Assembly: GCA_026415495.1 (NCBI GenBank)
Contig: JAOAGZ010000010.1
Coordinates: 1-49,176, forward strand
Length of the DNA stretch: 49,176 nucleotides
Source: Eximiradius proteiniborus
Lineage (GTDB): Bacteria; Bacteroidota; Ignavibacteria; Kapaibacteriales; UBA2268
Reading direction: 5' to 3'
Position numbers and translations under genes: made by a program. A model generated the notes under the pieces. It did not search any database. It was given only the letters and a program-made list of their open reading frames with translations, and was not told where the DNA came from. Positions 8,976 through 18,317 of the stretch are shown piece by piece (position 1 is the first letter of the stretch; each line of letters opens with the position of its first letter).

Positions 8976-10715
8976 GTGGCAAAGAAGATGGAAAATGTTG
9001 TTGAAAAAATCATTAAAGAGGATTTTTTAGATATCCTTCCCTTTCAAATTGCTTTAATGGACAAAAACTACAAGGTAGTCTGGGCAAATAATCTCTTCAA
9101 AAAATTTTACGGAGACGACAACACAAATAAAACTTGCTACTCTATCTGCAAGAAAAACCAGTTCCCTTGTCCATATTGCAAAGTGCCGGAAGTAGTTCGT
9201 GGTGGCGAACCGATGGTTGCCTACGAAGTCCTGACTGATTCGCTGGGAAGGAAATTTAACTATTCTGTCTTCTTTGTGCCTGTAAAAGATGAAAACGGAG
9301 AAATATCCCATATTCTTGAAATTTCTACTGAGCAGAAAGATTTAGGATGGCAGAAAGAATATAATTTGCTTTTCGATTTAGTCCCTTGCTATATTACAAT
9401 TATCGATAGAGATTTTTTCATCATCAGAGCAAACGATAAGTTCCGTGAAACTTTTGGCGACAGCAGAAGCAAAACCTGCTACGAAGCATACAAAAAACGT
9501 CGCACCGAATGTCAGAGTTGCCCGGCAGTGATGACATTCGAAGACGGGCAGTCCCACACTTCTACTCAAGTTGGTTTCAGCTCTAATGGTGATAAAACTT
9601 ATTATCTTGTAACCACTGCTCCGATTGCTTCCGACGAGAAAGGCGTTTCGCTTGTGATGGAAATTGCATTAGATATTACTGAAATCAATAATTTGCAGGA
9701 ACAACTAAGAACTGCTCACGATTTCTATACTTCTATTATTCAACACTCCTCCGAAGGAATAATTGCATTCGATGCAAAAGGAAAGATTCAAATCATTAAC
9801 AATGCATTCCGCAGAATTCTGAACTGGCGCGAAACTAAGAAACCAAGCGTTAATTTTATCAACAAAATTCTTCCTGAAGAATTTTTCCGCAGCACCGAAG
9901 GCGAAGAAATGCTGATGAAACCTCGTGAAATTGAAATCCTGAATATTGATGGTGCAAAAGTGCCTGTGAATTTCTGGGCAATTGAACTACACGACAAGAA
10001 AAATTCGCTTGGAAGAGTTGCTTTTATGCAGGATTTGCGTCCTATAAAAGAAGCCGCTTACGAAAAAGATATTGTCAAGCAAGATATTAAAGATAATATT
10101 TTTGGTTCACTTGGCAAAGCTCTGGATATTTTGCAGGACGTTGTTGAATTAGAATTCAAAAGGCTTGAAGAAAAAATTGCAAACAAAGACGAAAATGGGA
10201 TTAACGAATGTCTGGCTCTGCTAAAATTCAAGTTCGAACATACCCGCAAAGTGAAAAATGCTTTTGTCGAGTTTTCAAAGCGTCATAGAATTAATAAAGA
10301 AAAAATTAATGTGAATAATCTGTTAGACGAAGTATATCAGGATTTCAACGAGGCTGCTGTGCTTCATCATCTTGATTTCTTCGTTGAAAAACCGAAAGAA
10401 AATCTGCTAATTGAGTGCAACCCGAAAGGAGTGAAAGCCTGTATTGATATTATGATTCTCAATTCGTTGAATGCTCTTTCCAAAGTGGACAACGAAGGGT
10501 ATATTAAGCTGAAAGCATATCAGGATTTAGGCACTGTGGTTATCGAAGTGCAACACAACGCCTGCCGCAAAGGAATTGCTCCTCCGGCAAGTGTTATCAG
10601 AGAAGATTGCTTTGGGGTAAGCACTGCCGAAGCTATATTAAAAGAAAACTATGGGGTTATTGATATTATTTCGAGAAGTGGGGTTTGCACTTTTAAGATT
10701 AAGCTCCCGAAATAG
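8976..10715 (+). CDS. Multi-PAS sensor protein with degenerate histidine-kinase-like C-terminus
   Basis: GTG start; three PAS-like segments, two with Cys motifs (CYSICKKNQFPCPYC; CYEAYKKRRTECQSC); C-terminal HATPase-like 'MILNSLNAL' but no clear H-box or DxGxG. Confidence 0.75.
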   Translation: MAKKMENVVEKIIKEDFLDILPFQIALMDKNYKVVWANNLFKKFYGDDNTNKTCYSICKKNQFPCPYCKVPEVVRGGEPMVAYEVLTDSLGRKFNYSVFFVPVKDENGEISHILEISTEQKDLGWQKEYNLLFDLVPCYITIIDRDFFIIRANDKFRETFGDSRSKTCYEAYKKRRTECQSCPAVMTFEDGQSHTSTQVGFSSNGDKTYYLVTTAPIASDEKGVSLVMEIALDITEINNLQEQLRTAHDFYTSIIQHSSEGIIAFDAKGKIQIINNAFRRILNWRETKKPSVNFINKILPEEFFRSTEGEEMLMKPREIEILNIDGAKVPVNFWAIELHDKKNSLGRVAFMQDLRPIKEAAYEKDIVKQDIKDNIFGSLGKALDILQDVVELEFKRLEEKIANKDENGINECLALLKFKFEHTRKVKNAFVEFSKRHRINKEKINVNNLLDEVYQDFNEAAVLHHLDFFVEKPKENLLIECNPKGVKACIDIMILNSLNALSKVDNEGYIKLKAYQDLGTVVIEVQHNACRKGIAPPASVIREDCFGVSTAEAILKENYGVIDIISRSGVCTFKIKLPK

Positions 10716-10716
10716 T

Positions 10717-11838
10717 TCAAAGCCATCTGTATAACTCTGCGTATAGCGAATATCCGTATTTCGAAAAACTATCGAAATATGCCGTAAACCACTGAAAGAG
10801 TTTCACTCCGTTCTGCTGCGATTGTATTATATCCATTGCAGAACTTACTCCACCTGTGCGAACAACGTAGAACTCTTTGCTTATATTTTTTCTGCTTATA
10901 TATTCCGCTGCGTATTTGCTTTTTTCGAAAGAATTCTCTTTGAGCAGTTTTCCACTTAATCCACCACCAAAGGTGGTAGTAAAGTAATCGTAATTTTTTA
11001 TATCATCACTACTGACATTCTTTTTGTAGTATTCATATCTTGTAGATGTGTTGCCAATATTTATTCCATCATATCCAAGTTCAATAAGCAAATCAATCAA
11101 AGCCGGAATTGCTTCTATTTCAATATCGTTAGAAAATTTCACAATTACAGGCAAGTTGCGTTTACGTTTTTTCAGATATTTCTCTGAAATAAACACTAAT
11201 CTACTTGAAATATCGGTGTCAATAATATTATGAGTTGAGCTATGATGTTTAACATTTGGGCAACTTTCGTTGAGTTCTATAAAATCTACTCCAGCTCTGT
11301 CGTATAGCTCAAATCCTTCGAGAATTCCGCTGAGAATTTCATTTGGATTCTTTCCCGCGTCTGCTGCAATCGATGCACCAACAGGACAACCTTTTTGCTT
11401 CTGAATTTGAGATAACCTTTTCGCAACTGCCGGGTGTCCTTCGTTTGGTAGTCCCATCCAGTTAGAGGCGCTCTCAGTTTCTGCATATGGAACAAATGGA
11501 TGTAGTATCCCATTTTTTATGTTTCCCGAACGTGGCTTGCTTGTTGTTGTGCCTGCAAGAAAAGCACCAGCTCCCTGTTTATAGACTGTATCATAGCCCA
11601 GCCCTTTTTTGAACATACCTGCTGCATTAAAAATTGGAGAGCGAAATTCAATGTCCCATAAAGTCTGCTTTAATTCTTCTGGCGGCAGAGTTTGTTCAAA
11701 ATTCAGATTTGTTTCAAATGCTTTAAGGAATAATTTGCGAGAATACGAATATAGAAAAACCGGCACTACCGAAGGAAGCTTCAATATTTGCTTTCTTATA
11801 ATGCTATCGAAACGAGCGGCAAATTCAATGAAATTCAA
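10717..11838 (-). CDS. pyrD: Dihydroorotate dehydrogenase-like protein
   Basis: 373 aa; 'FRSPIFNAAGMFKKGLGYDT', 'FIELNESCPNV', 'IVKFSNDIE', 'VVRTGGVSSAMDI' FMN-barrel motifs. Confidence 0.82.
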   Translation of the reverse strand: MNFIEFAARFDSIIRKQILKLPSVVPVFLYSYSRKLFLKAFETNLNFEQTLPPEELKQTLWDIEFRSPIFNAAGMFKKGLGYDTVYKQGAGAFLAGTTTSKPRSGNIKNGILHPFVPYAETESASNWMGLPNEGHPAVAKRLSQIQKQKGCPVGASIAADAGKNPNEILSGILEGFELYDRAGVDFIELNESCPNVKHHSSTHNIIDTDISSRLVFISEKYLKKRKRNLPVIVKFSNDIEIEAIPALIDLLIELGYDGINIGNTSTRYEYYKKNVSSDDIKNYDYFTTTFGGGLSGKLLKENSFEKSKYAAEYISRKNISKEFYVVRTGGVSSAMDIIQSQQNGVKLFQWFTAYFDSFSKYGYSLYAELYRWL

Positions 11839-11850
11839 TTCTTTGCTCCA

Positions 11851-13617
11851 TTATAGTTCTTTGCGAAGTCGGGCAACAGGGATTTTAAGTTGTTCGCGAT
11901 ATTTTGCTACGGTGCGGCGAGCAACGTTATAGCCGCGTTCTTTGAGCAAATCGCTTATTTTATCGTCGCTGTAAGGTTTATCTTTGGGTTCTTGCTCAAT
12001 AATATTTTTGATTTCTTCTTTGATTACAGTAGTTGAAACCTCTTCGCCTTCGTCATTTGGCAAGGACTCCGAAAAGAAGAACTTCAGTTCAAAAGTGCCA
12101 AACTGTGTTTGAACGTACTTGCCGTTTACTATCCGGCAAACAGTGGAAATATCCAGACCAGTGGCTTCGGCAACATCTTTGTAAATTAAAGGTTTCAAAG
12201 CAGAAATTCCGTAATCGAAAAATTCCCGCTGATGGTGAGCAATTGCTGTCATTACTTTTAGCATAGTTGCTTTTCTCTGACGAATTGCCTGAATTAAAAA
12301 CTTTGCGTCTTCATACTTTGAGCGTATCCACTCACGCGTTTCTTTATTTACTTTCTGGGATTTGATTTCTCTGCGCAGTCTCTCATAAGCAGACGAAAGC
12401 CTGATTTGTGGCATATTACCATCATTTACGATTATAGTAAGCTCGCCGTTGTCGTCTTTGACTACAATGAAATCAGGAATAACAGTGTTCATCTCTACAA
12501 TATTGTCGCCACCACCGGGTTTTGGATTCAGTCGCTTAATGATGTCGAGCACGGCTTTTAGTTGCTCTTCTGTGATTTCGAATTGCTTAAGGAGAACGTG
12601 ATAGTGTTTCTTTGCAAAAGCGTCGTACCCATCTCGCAAAATATCTATTGCAAGTTTTTGAGTATCGTTTGGATTTTGGATATGCTCTAACTGCGATAGC
12701 AAACACTCCTGAATTGTCCGGGAGCCTATTCCCGGCGGGTCGAGCGATTGAATAAGCTTCAAAATTCTTTCAGCTTGTTCAATATTTACCTGTTTTAGAA
12801 TTCTTTCGCCATTATTTTCGTTTTTTTTCTGTAAGAACTTTTTGTAAAGTTCCATTTTGGGTATATTCTGAGCAATTTCCGGGTGCTCGTTTATAACATT
12901 TGAGAGCAACTGAGCGGCTTCTTCGCCAAGTGCATACATTCGGGCAGGGTTTTCCTTGTAGTAATCTATCGGTTTATTGTTCTTTTTCTCGAATTCACGT
13001 TTTTGTATTTCAAAATTATGATTAGCGATAAATGAATTTGTTTCATCAACAATTTCCTGAAGCTCGCGCCGCAGGTATCCATCGTCGTCTATGTTTCCTA
13101 ATATATGCGAACCTAATAATAACTCTTCTTCTGTTAAATTCAGAACACGCAATTGCTGAAACAAATCTTCAATAACAGATGTAGGCGCATTAATTTGGTA
13201 TGGCTCATAATCTTCGTATTCATCGTAATCGTCGCTTGATTTTCTGGACACTTCGCTTTCGTCCTGCCAAATCGCCTCGTAGTATTCAAACGGGTCCCGC
13301 TCGTCAATAATTAACTCTTTTTCTTCTCCTTCAAATTCACCATCGCCATCACTACTTCCCAACTCTTCGCCGGAAATAGTTTCATTAATAATTGGCTCTG
13401 CGTAGTTTATCTCTTCGCTGGGGAATAAATCAATTTCTTCGCCATCTAATAAATCGTCTAATTCCGATATTTCTTCGAGCATTGGGTTCGATTCAATTTC
13501 CTGACGTATCTGTTGCTCAAATTGCAAAACGGGCAACTGCAACAATTTCAGATATTGAATTTGCTGAGGTGTGAGAGTCTGCGTTAAAGTAGTTTTTAAA
13601 TCAATCGATAATTTCAT
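11851..13617 (-). CDS. rpoN: RNA polymerase sigma-54 factor
   Basis: 588 aa; N-terminal 'LTQTLTPQQIQYLKLLQLPVLQFEQQIRQEIESNPMLEE', C-terminal RpoN box region 'NVARRTVAKYREQLKIPVARLRKEL'. Confidence 0.97.
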   Translation of the reverse strand: MKLSIDLKTTLTQTLTPQQIQYLKLLQLPVLQFEQQIRQEIESNPMLEEISELDDLLDGEEIDLFPSEEINYAEPIINETISGEELGSSDGDGEFEGEEKELIIDERDPFEYYEAIWQDESEVSRKSSDDYDEYEDYEPYQINAPTSVIEDLFQQLRVLNLTEEELLLGSHILGNIDDDGYLRRELQEIVDETNSFIANHNFEIQKREFEKKNNKPIDYYKENPARMYALGEEAAQLLSNVINEHPEIAQNIPKMELYKKFLQKKNENNGERILKQVNIEQAERILKLIQSLDPPGIGSRTIQECLLSQLEHIQNPNDTQKLAIDILRDGYDAFAKKHYHVLLKQFEITEEQLKAVLDIIKRLNPKPGGGDNIVEMNTVIPDFIVVKDDNGELTIIVNDGNMPQIRLSSAYERLRREIKSQKVNKETREWIRSKYEDAKFLIQAIRQRKATMLKVMTAIAHHQREFFDYGISALKPLIYKDVAEATGLDISTVCRIVNGKYVQTQFGTFELKFFFSESLPNDEGEEVSTTVIKEEIKNIIEQEPKDKPYSDDKISDLLKERGYNVARRTVAKYREQLKIPVARLRKEL

Positions 13618-13667
13618 ACAAGTATATGTTTATGATACATCAGTTATAAATAATTAACGAATTTAGT

Positions 13668-14237
13668 TTAAATATTATTTTTGCAATTGTTGCAAAAATC
13701 CACAAAATGGCATAATTTTTCCTTGCCGAGAAGTCTTTCGAGTGGCTCAGCCAAAAAATCAATCATAGAAATTCTGCTGCTTTTTCCGTTTTCAAGTGCC
13801 GGGTCGCATTCTTCGATTTTTTCGTAATACATATATTTTCCGCCAAAATTGCCGACACGAATAGGGAAGAGGTGGCACGAAAGCGGTTTTTTGAAATTCG
13901 TTTTGCCTTCGTTATATGCTTTTTCGAGTGCACAGAGAGCAATATCACCATCGTAATAGACGAAGACGCAATCTCGTTTGTCTATGCAAACAGTTGTGTA
14001 TTTACCGGGCTTTCCTGTGTAGAAGCCATCTCTTTCGAGCACTTTCAGCGAGCGTTTGGATAAGTGCTTTTTTGTTTCTTCCAGGCAATTTTCGATTGCT
14101 TCAATTTCTTCGTTCAAAAGCGGTGCCCCATATTCTCCGGGAAAAGTGCAACAAGCACCTTTGCATTTTTTCAAATTGCAGGCAAAGTAGGAAGAAACAA
14201 TATTTTCATCAATTAATAAGTTGTCAAATTGATACAT
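13668..14237 (-). CDS. DUF3109-like Cys-rich (YkgJ-type) protein
   Basis: Preferred start at internal ATG (MYQFDNLLIDENIVSSYFACNLKKCKGACCTFPGEYGAPL...); conserved Cys cluster and 'PLSCHLFPIRV'. The ORF-track upstream extension looks like non-coding AT-rich leader. Confidence 0.82.
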   Translation of the reverse strand: MYQFDNLLIDENIVSSYFACNLKKCKGACCTFPGEYGAPLLNEEIEAIENCLEETKKHLSKRSLKVLERDGFYTGKPGKYTTVCIDKRDCVFVYYDGDIALCALEKAYNEGKTNFKKPLSCHLFPIRVGNFGGKYMYYEKIEECDPALENGKSSRISMIDFLAEPLERLLGKEKLCHFVDFCNNCKNNI

Positions 14238-14650
14238 AAGCAACCTATATAAAAATAATATAAACAAAGTAAAAATAATTAAAATAAACGCTAATAACAA
14301 ATTACAAGTTTTTAATGAACTTATTCTCATAATTGATATATTTATGAATTTTTGTTAATATTGTTTCAAAAAATGAAAGACAAAATTAGGACAACTATTG
14401 AACTATATAAAAAAGACATCAAAACTAATTATATTAAAAATATATTAATTATGAAAAATATTGTGTGTGTTTTAAATTATTAATTATTATGAATTATTAA
14501 AATAAAATTAAGAATACTTTTGCTGTATTTTCGGTGAATAGTTATATTAACAAAAAATAATTATGAATACACAATTAACATATTATGTATTAAAATTAGG
14601 AGTTGAATATTGAATGTTTTTTACTCAATTATCAGAAATAAGGAGGTAAA

Positions 14651-15334
14651 ATGAGAATTTTAGTTGTTGAAGACGAACGTAAGGTTGCAAATTTTATCAA
14701 GCACGGATTGGAAGAAGACCGCTATGTCGTAGAAGTAGCCGGCGATGGTGTGGCTGCTATCGAAATGGCGATGAACAATCATTTCGACGCTATTCTGCTC
14801 GATGTGATGCTTCCGGGCAAAGACGGATTTACTGTTCTGAAAGAATTGCGCGATAGCGGAGTTTCGACCCCAATCCTTATGCTTACTGCCCGCGGAACAA
14901 CCGAAGACAGAGTTACCGGACTTGATTTAGGTGCAGACGATTATCTGCCAAAACCTTTTAGCTTTGAGGAACTTGCTGCACGCCTACGCTCGATTTTGCG
15001 TCGTAGTAGTCCCGAGAAATCAACTAAATTGCGTTGTGGCGACCTTGTTCTCGATACTGTGTCGCACCTTGCTTATCGGAATGGGCGCGAAATTGAGCTT
15101 ACTACAAAAGAATACTCTTTGCTCGAATATCTTATGCGTAACAAAAACCGTATTCTTAGTCGCTCTACTATTACTCAGCACGTCTGGAAACACAATTTCG
15201 ACCCGGAATCTAACATTATCGATGTTTACATAAAACGCTTACGTCAAAAAATTGAAAAAGACGACGGCAAGCCATTCCTCCAAAGTATTCGTGGGGTTGG
15301 CTACCGTATGAGAGAAACAAACCCCGATGATTAA
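14651..15334 (+). CDS. OmpR/PhoB-family response regulator
   Basis: 227 aa; receiver 'VEDE...LLDVMLPGKDG...MLTARG...KPF' and winged-helix 'IDVYIKRLRQKIEKD...LQSIRGVGYRM'; AGGAGG-like RBS. Confidence 0.95.
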   Translation: MRILVVEDERKVANFIKHGLEEDRYVVEVAGDGVAAIEMAMNNHFDAILLDVMLPGKDGFTVLKELRDSGVSTPILMLTARGTTEDRVTGLDLGADDYLPKPFSFEELAARLRSILRRSSPEKSTKLRCGDLVLDTVSHLAYRNGREIELTTKEYSLLEYLMRNKNRILSRSTITQHVWKHNFDPESNIIDVYIKRLRQKIEKDDGKPFLQSIRGVGYRMRETNPDD

Positions 15335-15353
15335 TCATTATTTTCCTTTGAAC

Positions 15354-15388
15354 AAAAGGCGTTTGATACAATCAAACGCCTTTTTTTT
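15354..15388 (+). terminator. Rho-independent terminator
   Basis: 10-bp perfect stem GGCGTTTGAT-aca-ATCAAACGCC followed by T8. Confidence 0.92.
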
Positions 15389-15416
15389 ATAAAGTTATGA
15401 TTATTTATTTAATCAA

Positions 15417-16031
15417 TTATTCTATTGCCTTGCCCCATTCTGACATATAAAAATTTTCGCCCAGCGGACGACGGCTACGTTCAGCCTTTTCTGTATTTTG
15501 ATATTGCTCGGACAAACTATCGGGAGAGCCCTGATAACCAACTGCAATCACTGCCATTGGTGTGTGGTTTTCCGGAACCGAAAACTCTTTCATTAATTTT
15601 TCGGTATCGAAACCTCCCATCTGGTGAGTAACAAGTCCCTGACGAACGGCTTCGTACGCGATTGTTGCTGCCGCTGCACCGCAATCATACCCAGACCAAC
15701 GGTTTTCCTCTCCGTTAAAGGATAATTTATTAGCTGCAATAACTGCAATCAAAACTGGTGCGTTTACTGCCCAGCCTTGATTGAACTCTACAAGGCAATT
15801 GAAAAGTTTATCGTATGCCTCTTTGTTGGTGAATTTATCGCAAATGATAAATTTCCACGGCTGATCGTTGTAGCAAGATGGTGCCCATCTTGCCGCTTCG
15901 CACAAAGCAATTATCTGCTGGCGGCTTACCGGGCGATTAGCATCAAATGAACGCGGGCTCCACCGCTTTCTGCTTAATTCATTGATTTCTACGCTTGTTT
16001 GCGCTGGTTTTTCTATCATTTTTCTCCTCAA
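15417..16031 (-). CDS. Nitroreductase family protein
   Basis: 204 aa; 'RKRWSPRSFDANRPVSRQQIIALCEAARWAPSCYNDQPWKFI'. Confidence 0.92.
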   Translation of the reverse strand: MRRKMIEKPAQTSVEINELSRKRWSPRSFDANRPVSRQQIIALCEAARWAPSCYNDQPWKFIICDKFTNKEAYDKLFNCLVEFNQGWAVNAPVLIAVIAANKLSFNGEENRWSGYDCGAAAATIAYEAVRQGLVTHQMGGFDTEKLMKEFSVPENHTPMAVIAVGYQGSPDSLSEQYQNTEKAERSRRPLGENFYMSEWGKAIE

Positions 16032-16045
16032 ATCTTAAAAATTAA

Positions 16046-16426
16046 TTAATGACTGCATCCGCAAGTCTTTTCGTGATAAGGATTATCGAACACAAAGCCT
16101 TTTCCTCGTTCGTCTTCGATATAGTCAAGAGTTACGCCCATCAAATAAAAAATACTTTTTTTATCGACAATGAAAATATGGTTACGAACTTTGTAAGTTA
16201 AATCATTGTCGTTTTGCAAAGTGTCGAAGCCGATAATATAGTTCATACCACTGCAGCCACCGCTTTTGGTAGCAATACGTATAAACAAATCGTCGGGTAT
16301 GTTATTTTCAGCTTTAATTTGCGATATTGCTTCGATGGCACGCTCCGAAACAAATATATGATCAGATGTGTCTATTCCCTCAATATCAGGGATAATTCTT
16401 TCGCAGTCTGTGCGAATTTCTTCCAT
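16046..16426 (-). CDS. sufA: HesB/IscA/SufA-type Fe-S assembly protein
   Basis: Start chosen at MEEIRTD (RBS aaaggtg upstream); 'ATKSGGCSGMNYIIGFD' and C-terminal 'EKTCGCSH' cysteines. Confidence 0.87.
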   Translation of the reverse strand: MEEIRTDCERIIPDIEGIDTSDHIFVSERAIEAISQIKAENNIPDDLFIRIATKSGGCSGMNYIIGFDTLQNDNDLTYKVRNHIFIVDKKSIFYLMGVTLDYIEDERGKGFVFDNPYHEKTCGCSH

Positions 16427-16436
16427 ATTTTCACCT

Positions 16437-17504
16437 TTAATCATAATCAAGAAAACAATTATCTTCAAGTGGATGTGCACGGCAGGTAAGAATATAGCCG
16501 TTTTTTCTTTCTTCATCGGTAAGTGCTTCGCTTATGTCCATATAGAAACTACCGCTTACTGCCTTTGCCCGGCAGGTCGAGCAAGCACCAATCTGGCAGC
16601 TGTATGGTGGCATATAGCCTTCTTTTTGCAATGCACTTACAATCGTATCTTCCGGCTCGACATTTACCTCAAATGTTTCGCCATATAGTTTAATTTTTAC
16701 ACGCCTTGGTAATATTTCTACATCAGGCTTTTTCTGTTCATTAAAATGAGTTGTTTCCTCAGCAGTAAATGATTCTTTATGTATTTGGGTTTTGTTTACT
16801 GCAAGTATTTCAAGTGCATCGAGCACTTGTTTCATCATTCCCAAAGGACCGCACAGAAAATGCTCACGTTCGCGAAAATCCGGGGCATTCTTTTGCAACA
16901 ATGCTGTCAGATTTAACGCTGTAAAACGTCCTTTATGCCCTTGCCAGGTGTTGTCGTATTGCGTTAGTCCAAAGATTATTTTCAACCTGCTGTTATATTG
17001 CTTTTCGAGTTCCAATAATTGCGTGCGAAAAATTATTGATTCAATTGTTCTACTTGAATATAGCAAAAGTATTCTCGATTTATCTTCAACCTTTAGAATT
17101 GATTTTAATATTGAAAAAATCGGGGTAATTCCGCTTCCAGCTGCATAAAAAACGTAATTTACGTTCGGTTTTGCGTCGAAATTTGGCACAAACGCACCAA
17201 TAGGTGGCATAACATCTAAAAAATCACCAACTTCCAATTTCTCGTTTAGATAAACTGAGAGATTTCCTTCGGGCATTTTCTTAACTGTAACCATTAATGG
17301 TTCGTCCCAGTTGGGCGAACTCGAGATTGAGTATGCACGGCGGTCTGCCGGATTGCCATCAGGCAGTTTGATAGTAAGATATTGTCCGGGCAAATATGCG
17401 AAAACAGATTTTAATTCCTCGGGCAGTTCAAAAACAATTGAAACTGCTTCGGGTGTCTCCCGGATTATTTCACTTACTCTTAATCTATGAAAATCAATAG
17501 CCAT
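16437..17504 (-). CDS. PaaE-like FAD/NAD(P)H oxidoreductase with C-terminal 2Fe-2S ferredoxin domain
   Basis: Start at MAIDFHRLRV; 'DRRAYSISSSP', 'AAGSGITPIFSILKSIL', 'FLCGPLGMM', C-terminal 'PYSCQIGACSTCRAKAVSG...TCRAHP'. Confidence 0.9.
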   Translation of the reverse strand: MAIDFHRLRVSEIIRETPEAVSIVFELPEELKSVFAYLPGQYLTIKLPDGNPADRRAYSISSSPNWDEPLMVTVKKMPEGNLSVYLNEKLEVGDFLDVMPPIGAFVPNFDAKPNVNYVFYAAGSGITPIFSILKSILKVEDKSRILLLYSSRTIESIIFRTQLLELEKQYNSRLKIIFGLTQYDNTWQGHKGRFTALNLTALLQKNAPDFREREHFLCGPLGMMKQVLDALEILAVNKTQIHKESFTAEETTHFNEQKKPDVEILPRRVKIKLYGETFEVNVEPEDTIVSALQKEGYMPPYSCQIGACSTCRAKAVSGSFYMDISEALTDEERKNGYILTCRAHPLEDNCFLDYD

Positions 17505-17521
17505 ATTAATCACTTGAAATG

Positions 17522-17845
17522 TTAAAAACCAAGTTCGAAACGAGCTATTTCGCTCATCATTGATTTGTCCCAAGGTGGGTCAAACGTGAGCAGAACTTTT
17601 GCGTTTTTAACGCCTTCAATTTGCTTAATTCGTTCCTGCACTTCTGCTGGTAGCGACATTGCTTCGGGGCAACTCGGGGATGTAAGAGTCATTAGCACCA
17701 CAACTTCGTTTTCTTCTGTTATCGCAATATCATAAATCAGCCCCAAATCATAAATATTCACAGGAATTTCCGGGTCGAAAACTCCTTTAATCTCGTTTAT
17801 TACTTTTTCTTCTAATTCCTGCGGTGAGATATAATTATCGCTCAT
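17522..17845 (-). CDS. sufT: MIP18/DUF59 family metal-sulfur cluster protein (SufT-like)
   Basis: 107 aa; 'FDPEIPVNIYDLGLIYDI', 'MTLTSPSCPEAMSLPAEV', 'TFDPPWDKSMMSEIARFELGF'. Confidence 0.92.
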   Translation of the reverse strand: MSDNYISPQELEEKVINEIKGVFDPEIPVNIYDLGLIYDIAITEENEVVVLMTLTSPSCPEAMSLPAEVQERIKQIEGVKNAKVLLTFDPPWDKSMMSEIARFELGF

Positions 17846-18312
17846 ACTTGCTCCGTGCTAACTTTTGTTGTTGTGTGATTGTCCAACGCATTGAGCATTG
17901 TGTGCCAGGCAAGGCTTGCACATTTTACGCGTGCCGGAAACTCACGCACTCCACAAAAAACAGCAAGTTTTCCTAAGTTGATTACATCTGCGTTCGACGA
18001 GGGATCCGAAGTAACAACCTTATGAAATTGCTCAAATAGTTCCTTTGCTTCCTCAATTGTCTTGCCTTTCAGCAGTGTCGTCATTATCGAAGCAGATGCT
18101 TTCGAAATAGCACATCCTGCACCTTTAAACCTTACGTCTTCAATTTTGCCGGTATCTTCATCAACAAGAATGAAAACTTCTATCTGGTCGCCGCAAAGTG
18201 GATTGTGGCCTTCGGCGTGGCGATTGCAGGTAGGCAATTCACCAAAATTACGTGGATTTTTGTTGTGGTCTAATATAACCTGCTGATATAATTCTTTTAG
18301 TTCTTCCATCAC
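17842..18312 (-). CDS. sufU: SUF system Fe-S scaffold/sulfur-transfer protein SufU
   Basis: 156 aa; 'ILDHNKNPRNFGEL', 'NPLCGDQIEVF', 'FKGAGCAISKASASIM', 'VKCASLAWHTMLNAL'. Confidence 0.95.
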   Translation of the reverse strand: MMEELKELYQQVILDHNKNPRNFGELPTCNRHAEGHNPLCGDQIEVFILVDEDTGKIEDVRFKGAGCAISKASASIMTTLLKGKTIEEAKELFEQFHKVVTSDPSSNADVINLGKLAVFCGVREFPARVKCASLAWHTMLNALDNHTTTKVSTEQV

Positions 18313-18317
18313 AAATC

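Noticed and set aside
13668-14330. Upstream-extended start of the DUF3109 gene adding a transmembrane segment
   Set aside because: The extension is AT-rich low-complexity leader; conserved protein begins at MYQFDN (14237).
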